From Anthostomella pinea (taxonomy: Eukaryota; Ascomycota; Sordariomycetes; Xylariales; Xylariaceae): 64,000 nucleotides of DNA. Location of the stretch: positions 806,001 through 870,000 of the forward strand of contig CAUWAG010000012.1 of assembly GCA_963556695.1 (NCBI GenBank), written 5' to 3'. The notes under the pieces were generated by a model. It did not search any database. It was not told the origin of the DNA and saw nothing but the letters and a program-made list of their open reading frames with translations. Positions within the stretch are counted from its first letter, which is position 1, and every line of letters begins with the position of its first letter. The translations under genes were made by a program, and so were the position numbers. Below, in pieces: positions 1 through 8,292 of this stretch.

Positions 1-71
1 GACCTGGACTATGATCCACTGGAAGGGCGGGAGCCCTCTGAAGCCAGGCTCCACTGGGACACCACGGTATC

Positions 72-118
72 TGTTGCACAGCAAGGAGGCCAGAAAGGAT
101 GCAAATCTGCTGTGTTAG

Positions 119-156
<38 letters not shown>

Positions 157-161
157 TTGTT

Positions 162-194
<33 letters not shown>

Positions 195-273
195 GGAAGG
201 TCTGGAGGTGGTGCGCAGCTGCAGTGGATGTGGGCAATATACCAACCCAAGTGGGTCACGTGACCACGCAACA
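72..273. mobile_element. Solo LTR with trinucleotide expansion, 5-bp TSD GTATC
   Basis: The segment starts TGTTGC and ends GCAACA and is flanked by GTATC at 67-71 and 274-278. Its right 80 bases match the solo LTRs at 34728-34852 and 49454-49738 (the latter inverted). The left part is replaced by a long CTG/TTG repeat. No internal retroelement sequence remains, so it is a solo LTR left by recombination between two LTRs. It interrupts the LINE RT frame of 1-485. Confidence 0.75.
117..195. repeat. Trinucleotide microsatellite (CTG/TTG)n
   Basis: A run of CTG/TTG units, with one TTA, lies inside the solo LTR at 72-273. It produces low-complexity Leu or Asn/Ser reading frames that should not be taken for genes. 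Confidence 0.9.
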
Positions 274-646
274 GTATCTTTGGAAGAGGTCGAGCAGTAT
301 ACCGTCGGGGTCACTAGCACCTCCCCCGGCGTAGACGGGATCACGGTGAGGCTGCTCAAGGCCTGCTGGGAACATATCAAGGACGCCGTGCGCGACGTTT
401 TCGAGCTCTGCATGCAATTACGGCACTTCCCCGCAGCCTGACAGGATGCAGAGGTGTCAATGATCCCTAAGGCTCTCCTACTAATGGTTGTATAAGACAT
501 AGTACCTTACGCGGAACTCGGGACTGCGTAACAAGCTGACTTAAAGCTGAACATTTGTGCGTATCTCTCATGGGAATGAACGGCGGCAAGTGGCGTAGGG
601 TGACTTTTATGTCAAGAATCGGATCCTATGAGCAGTCGGATGATTA

Positions 647-665
647 CCATCCGACCCCCCGAACC
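647..665. repeat. Orphan end of a pogo-type terminal inverted repeat
   Basis: The 19 bases here equal the outer end of the inverted repeat at 859-947 and are likewise preceded by TA (645-646). The match stops after 19 bases, so this is a leftover end of a second copy or a small non-autonomous relative. Confidence 0.5.
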
Positions 666-691
666 TTTCTAGATGGTCTAGACACTTGCGG

Positions 692-794
692 TCCCCCCGG
701 TACATGATTCTCTTCCTGGATATCCCTGTGTTGTGGGTCACTCCTTATCCTGTTATCACACGTGATATCCCTTGTCACCTACCGCCGTTCAACA
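692..794 (+). mobile_element. Partial LTR, inverted relative to 49519-49677
   Basis: About 100 bases match, in reverse orientation and with few differences, the nested solo LTR at 49519-49677, ending in the same TTCAACA terminus. The other end is missing, so this is a truncated LTR lying between an orphan pogo end and the full pogo element. Confidence 0.65.
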
Positions 795-858
795 GCAGAG
801 GCTGCCAACCTACGGATCTAGAGAGGGTGGTCCGTCAGCCACCGCCTAGGCTACACTA

Positions 859-3093
859 CCATCCGACCCCCCGAACCGGCACACCCCCCCAACCGGCACA
901 GCCAAACCCCACAATCACCACCAAAAGTCCCCTTACTCACTTACACGGATTACAGCCCCTTTTGAGGGTATCTAGACTTTCTTTAGATGGTTAGATAGCC
1001 CTTTTCTTGGTGTTTAACGGAATATAGATTATTTAATTGCTGGGCCATCGGCATCGGCATTTAGCAGCCTCCGTGCCCCGCCCTTAAATGCAAATTTGCT
1101 GTAGAATTCTCTCTGTGAGCCCCTGTCCCTCATGCACCACAGCATCCTGAAGCCAGCCACGATGCCTCCGCCCACGTATACAGAGGATGATGTGGTGGAT
1201 GCCTACCTAGACGTCACAGATAATGGCATGTCCGTGAGAAAATCCAGCCAAAAATACGGCGTCCCGGCCAGCACGCTGTCAGCACGCATAAGGGGGAGAG
1301 GGACTAAAACGGAGGCTCACACCACCGAGCAGAGAATTTCTCCCGAGCAAGAAAGCAAGGTAGCAGCCTGGATATTGCGCCAGGAGACTTTAGGGCTTGC
1401 CCCCTCTCACTCAGTCGTCAGGGAAATTATGGTAGAACTCCTAAAAAGAAAGGGGGATTTCGCACCACTTGGGAACCACTATATGGACAGCTTTAAACGA
1501 CGCAACCCTACCATTCAGACTAAAATCGGCAAGCGAATGGAATCCGCTCGGTTTAAGGGGTTTACCCCTAAGTCTGTGAACTGGTTCTTCAACATCTTGG
1601 AGGACTACGGCTGGGTGAAGCCAGAAAATACGTACAATGTCGATAAGGGCGGCATCATGTCGGGTTTTGGTAACTCTTTCGAGCCCCCTATCCTCACAGT
1701 CAACTAACTACCCTTATAGGCATCGATTCCCTAGTTCTGGGAAGTTCTGAGACGAGGAAAGCTTTCCTAAAGAGCCCCCAGGGCCGCTCGTGGACATCTT
1801 TCATCGAGACCATTTCAGCTACCGGTAGAGTACTCAAACCAGGCTTGATTTTCAAGGGAAAAGATCTTCAAGCGCAGTGGTTCCTCGAGGAATTCCAGAA
1901 GATAGCCGACTGGTACTATATAACGTCGGAAAACGGCTGGACCAGTAACGATATCGCCTGCCAGTGGCTTGAGCACGTTTTCATACCACAAGTAGATGAA
2001 ATTCGTGGCCAGGAGTAGTGGGAACCAGTCCTTTTGATCCTAGATGGCCATGGTAGCCATACCTCCGTACGTACACCAATTTTTTCTATTTTATTTACTG
2101 GTTATTTAATTTATTCCGATTTAAACAGCAACTGACTGTAGAAAGGACGAATTTATGATGCGGTGTTATTTTGCCAACATCTTGCTATGCTTTTTCCCAG
2201 CACATACCAGCCATGGAATGCAACCACTGGATAACGGCCCCTATAACGCCCTCAAGTCCTACTACCAGAGATTCCTCACCCAGTTAAATTCTCTGACTGA
2301 TTCCTCTCCTGTTAACAAGATCAACTTTATCCGCTGTTATAGCAAGGCAAGGGACATGGCGTTTACGCCAAAAAACATCCGCTCGGGCTTCCGAGTAACA
2401 GGGTGCTACCCAATTAGCCGCAAAAAGTGTCTAGACCATCCAGAAATCCAAGAAGACAAGCGGAAGACCCCCGAGCCGGAAGAACAGGAAGACTCGGAGC
2501 CGGAGGACCAACAGACCCCTACCACGAGCCGGCAAATCCGGGATTTCGGGAAGAACCGATCCCCAGCCACTCGGCTGAAGTTCCGGAAGATCTCCCATGC
2601 CTTTGAGAACCAGGAGACGGAGCTGGCCATAAAAGACCAGAAGATCAGGGCCCTGGAGGCTGAACTGGAGCGGCTACAGCCCAAGAAGAGGAAGAAGATA
2701 CTAAATCCCAACAAAAAGTTCATGACAATGGTAGAAATACTAGCCCAGGGTGGTAATCCGTTAGTTCCGGTTGCTGTAGAGTCTTCTTCTTCTTCTTCAG
2801 AGTCGGAGGTTGTTGAAGACGGGGTGGAGGAGGACAAGGAGGTTGCGGACGCTGAGGAGGCTGTAGAAGCCCCTGTTGCAGAAGCCCAGATGACTAGATC
2901 TGGGCGGTCAATCCGGGCGCCGGCTAGATACGTCGATTGAGCAGCCAAAACACCACAGAATGATAATTTTGCTGATTTTTTCGACCCTATACAGCCTCAA
3001 ATGCGTGTAAGTGAGTAGGGGGGTCTTTTGGTGGTGGTGGCGGGGTTTGGCTGTGCCGGTAGTGGGGGTGTGCCGGTTCGGGGGGTCGGATGG
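859..3093 (+). mobile_element. Near-complete pogo/Fot1-type DNA transposon (2.2 kb)
   Basis: Two long terminal inverted repeats, 859-947 and 3004-3093, begin CCATCCGACCCCCC and are flanked on both sides by TA (857-858 and 3094-3095), the target duplication of the Tc1-mariner/pogo superfamily. Between them lies one transposase gene reading left to right. The element landed next to the Copia gag remnant at 3096-3652. Apart from one nonsense codon in the transposase it looks complete, so it could in principle still be mobilised by an active relative (inference). Confidence 0.9.
1162..2940 (+). pseudogene. Pogo-type DDE transposase, two introns, one premature stop
   Basis: The transposase cuts and rejoins the element at TA sites in the nucleus. 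Read as 1162-1669, 1720-2070 and 2129-2940, with introns 1670-1719 (branch CAACTAAC) and 2071-2128, it gives a single frame of about 556 codons. An N-terminal HTH_psq-like segment (TEDDVVDAYLDV) is followed by a CENP-B/Tc5-type domain and the DDE core: D in YNVDKGGIMSG, D in LILDGHGSH, D in MQPLDNG. The C-terminal third is acidic and charged. A TAG at 2016-2018 interrupts the codons just before WEPVLLILDGHG. The family consensus usually has DE at the first site where this copy has DK. An upstream in-frame ATG at 1132 is also possible. All three catalytic Asp codons are intact, so the stop is the main lesion. Confidence 0.85.
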
Positions 3094-3095
3094 TA

Positions 3096-3652
3096 TATAC
3101 GTCCCCAATGTCCTGGAGATCCTTATACCACTGGTCGATCTTTTTCGTGGCCTTGCAGATTGTTGCTCGGTATGGTTGTTGAACGGTATTCAGCATCCAA
3201 TCGGTCATGGATTTGACGTTCTTCCGATGTTCTGTGTATTCCCTGCTCTTGTGGGTGTAGTGATTCCAATCCTGGGTATATGCCGATCTCCCAATCTGTG
3301 TCATTTCCATGGTGTTTGTTGGCGTTCCATTCGGGTCGACCGACTCTTCTTCTCCACCGACGGTTATCGAGCTTGATGTTCTCGTTCCTCGGCCGAGCTT
3401 CTTCGGGTAATTGGCGTATGAGGGTTCTTCTGGCTGTGTCGGCCAGGCAACCTTGTCTTCTGGATTGATGTAATCCCAGAGGTCAAAGGCTACGGCTTTG
3501 GTCTGGAATTCGGCGTTGAATCGTTCCCAGTCTTCGGGGCGAGAGAAGATAGTGCGATCGGTGTTCGATGTCGTTATTTTGGTGATATACAGATCTAAAA
3601 GTCGCTTGATCTTTCGCAGGTGTACTTGTTTCAGAGCAAATGAGACTCTTAA
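3096..3652 (-). pseudogene. Copia-type gag fragment
   Basis: One stop-free frame runs on the minus strand from about 3652 down to the pogo element edge. It reads as a fungal Ty1/copia Gag: QVHLRKIKRLLDLYI, then SRPEDWERFNAEFQTKA and FDLWDYINPEDKVAW, then a basic region near MTDWMLNTVQQPYRA. Gag forms the particle that packages the element RNA. A TGA lies just upstream of 3652, and the downstream part ends exactly at the TA insertion site of the pogo element, with no recognisable continuation on its far side. It differs from the Gag of the Copia element at 52323. Identity rests on pattern recognition. Confidence 0.6.
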
Positions 3653-4023
3653 TTGTCAGATGCAAGCGAGTTCAGATTATTCAGGTTGACAAGCGTATTC
3701 TGTTCTTCTTCTTCTTCTCTCCTTCTTCAGCGTGCAGAGATTGATTGGGTCAGATGCTCTGTGCGTCTCTGCCCCACTGCAGATCTTCCGGTGTCTATTT
3801 CGGGCTCCCATTCAACACCATTCAACAGGTGCCGATCGACGACTTGGGCGGCTCTTGATAACAATAGTGATGGGGCGTTTTGAGCCTTTTCTTCAAATCT
3901 ATCTGCCAGCTGTCATCCGGCTGCCAGACGGCAGCACTTGTCAGGATAACTGAAGCTGATAGCAGACACTGCTCCCTATTGCTCCCCACTGGGCAGTCAA
4001 CACCCGATTTTCACGAGAAGATG

Positions 4024-4299
4024 ACTCTTACGGCAATAGGGACACCTAGAAGCTCTAGGGACGTTAGCAGGTTGGCTCAGGAGCTGTTGGGTGTGAGCCC
4101 AGCTCTCGCGACTCCCACGGCCCGTCTGTTGTTGAGGAAGGTCGGCAAGGCTCTAGATACTTCAGCTGTTGATACGGCCTCTGCCCTTGCGAAAATCCAG
4201 GTTCTGGAGTATGCCCTGACGAAATCAAAGCCTTCTAAGCGTAAGAAAGTCGGATTTGTCTGCCAGAACTGGCAGCGTCCCACGGCAAATTTTGACTAA
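4024..4299 (+). pseudogene. C-terminal fragment of another pogo-type transposase
   Basis: The reading includes GTPRSSRDVSRLAQELLG, then ARLLLRKVGKALDTSA and the basic stretch SKPSKRKKV. The same order (TP..SR, then RLLVRKAGKAMD, then a coiled segment) closes the transposase at 5418-7022, so this is the tail of a third pogo-type element. No DDE core precedes it; the rest of the gene is gone. Confidence 0.6.
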
Positions 4300-5417
4300 G
4301 CGTAAAAAGAATTAGAAATCCAAATTAGGCTCTTAGACATGTCACATAGTGTTATGCGTTGGGGGCATTAACTCGCGATAGACGAGAACTTGTCGCGTTA
4401 CTTCTAGAGAAATGTTGGTGACTGCGTAACCGTGAGCATTTGAGTAAATTGTGCCACAGTACAATCTGTTAGACGCACCTTCTTCTCAGACCTTGCCTGC
4501 TATATTGTACTGATGAAGTTTGCTGTTTGCTTCTGCTGAGTGCGCCCGCAGGTATATGTACTGAGGGGCGTACGATCACAGTGGGAACCACGAGCAGAGC
4601 GAAGGGATGGAGGAAGGTAAATTAGGTGGTGATGATTATCCAGACGTTGGGGTGCGGATAAGCAGTTCTTGCTCTGTCAAGTAAGACTTTGTCCCAGATT
4701 GGGAGGTCTAACTATCTGGTAAGATGGAAAGAAACTTAGGAACCGGAAAGAACATCATTAGGCAAGAGCTGGTCACCGCGCTTATCTGAAGAGCTTGGAT
4801 AATACTGGCGAGCGGTATATGAGTGACATTTGATCGTTCAATGACGGTGTTTAAGTAAGGAACAAGCTCCTGAAACAAAGCAAACGAAGCAGCCGCATGT
4901 GTCCATAGCGACTTGGAGTTGCAAGGGAACCAGTGGTCCCAATGCCTCCACCGATGATCAATGTGGACCTTGCCTTTGAGGGTCACTGTCACCCACCCGT
5001 TAGCCAAACCATATGCAACTTCAATCTTGAATGGGCTGTGTACTCGCCTTATTTTGACTAGATTTCCCTTTTATACTGACCGTGAACTCGTTGCGTTTCA
5101 GCTTCTAACAGCTCCCATGCACCTTGCCAGGATCACAGCTAATACCAAGGCACGCACAGCAAAGATGCGTACTGCCTCCATGTTCATACAGCCTGACGCG
5201 CAGAATGCCTTGCGACGACGATAGCAGATCACCGATCTATCTGTAAATTCTCATTCCACTTTGTGGACTGCTGGCGATCATCTGCCGCCCTGCATGCCTC
5301 TTTATCAACCGCTAACATCTCACCCCCCCCTGCGGACCACCCCCCCACGGACCACTCCACACCACACCACTCTCATTCAGATGAAGCCATCTACAACCAC
5401 CACAGTTGCTAAATACA
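4300..5417. other. Gene-poor stretch between two transposon relics
   Basis: No supportable gene. On the minus strand, 5220-5130 could encode a hydrophobic leader (VRIFAVRALVLAVILARC), and 5007-4708 is an open frame containing VTVTLKGKVHIDHRW, but joining them needs an unconvincing 34-bp intron and crosses stops. It may be a decayed secreted-protein gene. C-rich sequence at 5318-5360 may be what is left of the terminal repeat of the transposon at 5418-7022. Confidence 0.3.
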
Positions 5418-7022
5418 CTAAGGTCGTGGTGTTCTAACCATAATACAGCTCCCAGAATCCGATTCCGACCCTAAATCTTCACCAGGGACCTCTTGTGGGA
5501 CCTCTTCGCCTGCAGCGGAGTCCCTATAGACCCTCCTGTTCCTCAGCTCCATTTTGGCCTCCCTTATGTTAGCCATTGTGACGAATCGTTCCCCTGGTGT
5601 TGGTTTGACTGCTTTTCGAGTGGTATTAGCCTTTTTAGCCACTTGAGCCTCAAGCAGCTCACATTTGGCCCGTAGATTTGCAATGGTAGCAGCCTGAACA
5701 TCCATGGCCTTGCCAGCCTTCCGCACCAACAAGCGCTCAGAGGGCCCCCCAAAGGAAGGGTCCTTTCTTTCGAGCTTTCGAGCACTCTCCCGCAAAGCCC
5801 GGCTTCCAGAGGGTGTTGTGACAATGGTTTTAGCTACCATCTCGAGAAAATCTGGTGTTGTGGCTCGCTCGGAAGCCTTAGGGTCCCTCTGGCGGGCCCT
5901 GGCCACCCCCTTGTCCTCCAGAATCACATATTTCGACTTCAACGCCTCCGCTCTGTTGCGAGGAACAATCCCAGTCTTTTTCCAGGCAATTCTGATGTTG
6001 AGGAGCGTCATTGTGTCCTTCCGGGCCTGCTCGTAGCACTCCAAAACCTCCTCCTTAGATGGCCTGAGTCCCAGACGGCCGCTGGGCGTCTCCTGGAGTA
6101 AGGTCTTCAACCTCTTCTTCACCAAATTGAAGACTCCCACATCTAACACCTGGACTACATGGGAGCAGTGAGGTTCATAAAAGATCAACCATACTTTGTT
6201 TCTTAAGCAGGTGGCTAGGAACTCGTCATTCGTGTGGGAGTCGTGGCCATCACACACCAAAACCACCCATGTGTTGCCGTGGACCTCCCGAATGTGAGGA
6301 ATAAAGATACGTTGAAGCCATTCTAACGCAATGGGATTCGAGGTCCATCCATTGTGCAACGTAGTAAACCTCCAGTTGGTGAATTTGCCCTCGTTTTGGT
6401 TGCTAAACCACTGGGCTTGTACGTTAATCCCCTTGAGAATCACCAGCGGCGGCAAGGTCTCACCAGATCCACTCACACACTCTAGGGCAGTTATCCATTC
6501 ACCCTTCTCGACCCCTTTCTTCATAGCCACGTTGCCGGAGGCCTCGGAGACCACCCAATGGGAGTCCCCAACCCCCTGGGCGATTCCCATTTCGTTGACG
6601 TTGTACCAGCGTGCTGGCATGAGGTTAGCCACGTCAGGGGCGTCACACCGATCGAAAAAAATGTTGATGTTTGCCGCTGTAGCACCATTCACTCGGTTGT
6701 AGTCGATAACACGAGACTTCATTATCTTGACTTCCGGGTTTCGAGACAGGAACTTGGATGCCCAATTTTTCCCTAATTCTCGAGCATCCCTGGTGGCATG
6801 GAGCATCCGCTGGGCCATGAGACGGAACTTAGAGACCGCCGCAGAATACCCTAGCCGTGCTTGCCCCAGGGCCCAGCTTGCGAAAAGCGGCCCAAGAAAC
6901 AAGTGAGGACTGACAAGCCGAATGCAGCTCTCAGAAGGCACCGGGGCCCACCGCATGAGCAATATAAAATGGCACACCAAGTAGACATGTGCGGGCATGT
7001 TACAATCGCAGTGTAAAAGCAA
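5418..7022 (-). pseudogene. Pogo/Fot-type DDE transposase, 5' truncated, first catalytic Asp lost
   Basis: This is a long open frame (up to 534 aa). The CENP-B/Tc5 part reads ALGQARLGYSAAVSKFRLMA and GKNWASKFLSRNPEVK. The DDE core follows: WYNVNEMGIAQG, VLVCDGHDSH and VVQVLDVGVF. The tail has ERLLVRKAGKAMD and a coiled coil. At the first site the usual Asp-Glu is Asn-Glu (AAC codon at about 6590), which should abolish catalysis. The first 60 or so residues do not fit the family, the HTH_psq domain is absent, and the frame ends against the kinase relic at 7041, so the 5' end is lost. No matching right-hand inverted repeat was found. Apart from these points the frame is free of stops over 1.6 kb. 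Confidence 0.8.
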
Positions 7023-7040
7023 CAGCCCTATAAGTGTGTC

Positions 7041-7790
7041 ATGATCAAAGAATTCCCAGCCAAAGAAGCAGGTGAAGTCCTATACTGGTGCCGAAAAATC
7101 CAACATAGAAACATCGTCACTGCTCTAGAGGCCTTCTCGACAGATCAAAGTCTCTATATCGTATTCGAAGAGATGTTCACCACCCTCGAGTGCCTTGTGG
7201 CCTGCCCTGCTTATCCCAGCGAAGTCCAGCTTGGCGCCATCCTGGTCAGGTACGGATGATTTCATATAATACCACATAGCTGCTAACCACCTTGAAGTTA
7301 CTAGATGGGTTGTCATATATTGAGAGCGAGAAGGTCAAGTGTGGAACGTTTATCGGAAGCAAGGTTCTACTAAATCTAGCTGGCGACGTTAAGATAAGTA
7401 CGACGTCACGCCCTTACCTTACTGCACTATTTTTAGATGTCATTAAACAACAAAGGAAGTGAACCACACATACGCAGATTTAAGGTCAAGTGCAACCTTG
7501 AAAACTGACGCCATCGAAGATATGAAGCGGATCACGACACAGCTCATGTACAAGGTTGAGTCCGCACTCACTGTCTCCGGTAATAGCCGCTGGCCAACCA
7601 CATCGAACGCCTATAAATTTTATGTGGGGTTAAACTCCGTAAATTCTATAGCAGGACTGCTACAGGTACGATCACGTTGTCTGTACGATTCAAGCATTAA
7701 CCTCGTCTAGCATGCACTCATCCAGGATAATCGAAGAAGGGAGACACTTCAGGATCTAGTGCGGCTAGCCATAATTTCTATCATACCACC
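7041..7790 (+). pseudogene. Decayed protein-kinase-like gene remnant
   Basis: Pieces of a kinase-like fold appear in order. 7041-7252 resembles the N-lobe (IKEFPAKEAGEVLYWCRK, then HRNIVTALEAFSTDQSLYIV). 7306-7395 has LLDGLSYIESE and VLLNLAGDVKI, matching the catalytic-loop region of a fungal pseudokinase-like family. 7520-7665 has DMKRITTQLMYKVESAL. 7711-7790 is a C-lobe helix (QDNRRRETLQDLVRLA). Likely introns lie at about 7253-7305 and 7666-7710, but frames do not join cleanly and no HRD or DFG is present. The start is missing where the transposase of 5418-7022 abuts. Treat it as a pseudogene of a probably catalytically dead kinase family. Confidence 0.5.
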
Positions 7791-8097
7791 GTATGTTTGT
7801 ATCCGTGCCCCAGCTATAGAATAGCTTCGGGCTTCCAATGATGGACCGATCAGGACAGTGCTGAGCGCCAGATGCACTCCTCTGGTGTACACATCGTTCC
7901 AGTAGCCGTTCGATATATGTCGCATTGGTGGATGAAGGAGGTGTTTTTTATCTGCTGGCGAGGGAAAACCACAAGGGGGAAAACCTCGCAGGAGTGGGTG
8001 TTGTGGAGACAAGCTGCTTGGCTATCGGGCTCTGCGATAATGGGGCCTCTCCACTGTCGTGTGCTGGTTGTCGACTCGCACAAGCCGGGTCAGAAAG

Positions 8098-8196
8098 GGG
8101 GCCGTAGCAGGATTCGAACCCACTTGTTCTCGTCGCCCACCGCACAAACGAGAACACAGCCAGGCGCATTTGACCATTGCGCCATACGGTGGCCCC
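8098..8196 (-). tRNA. tRNA-like sequence, probably a pseudo-tRNA
   Basis: On the minus strand a T-arm is clear (GTGGG TTCGAAT CCTGC), as are a D-arm-like hairpin (GCGC, loop containing TGGT, GCGC) and partly complementary ends (GGGGCC with GGCCCC). In place of a normal anticodon arm there is a 9-bp hairpin (TGTTCTCGT with ACGAGAACA) and the spacing does not fit a canonical cloverleaf. It is either a tRNA pseudogene or a tRNA with an intron I cannot place; no amino-acid identity is offered. Confidence 0.35.
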
Positions 8197-8292
8197 TTGA
8201 CCGTGACCTTGGCCTTGATCGTGTACCTGATCGTCTAGGCTGGTCGTGTCGGGATTGTCATTACAGTCATAAGCCATCTATGTAACCAGGTC

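Larger units (their letters stand above)
1..485 (+). pseudogene. LINE reverse transcriptase fragment, split by a solo LTR
   Basis: Frame 1 encodes an N-terminal reverse-transcriptase piece of a Tad1-like non-LTR retrotransposon. After the LTR the reading continues with the motif TSPGVDGITVRLLKACW, typical of LINE RT domain 1, and runs toward an MIPK motif near 460-470. Removing bases 72-273 plus one copy of the GTATC duplication joins the two halves in the same frame, so the LTR entered an open RT gene. A TGA stands where the family usually has Trp (FPAAW) near 440, so the copy is dead. The 5' end lies outside the window and the 3' part is missing after about 485. Identity as LINE RT is fairly sure; the exact clade is inferred. 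Confidence 0.7.

Noticed and set aside
112..441. Plus-strand frame beginning with about 25 Leu, resembling a signal peptide
   Set aside because: The Leu run is the CTG/TTG microsatellite inside a solo LTR; the rest is LINE RT.
4708..5230. Possible secreted-protein gene on the minus strand (hydrophobic leader plus downstream frame)
   Set aside because: Needs a 34-bp intron and crosses stops; no recognisable domain.
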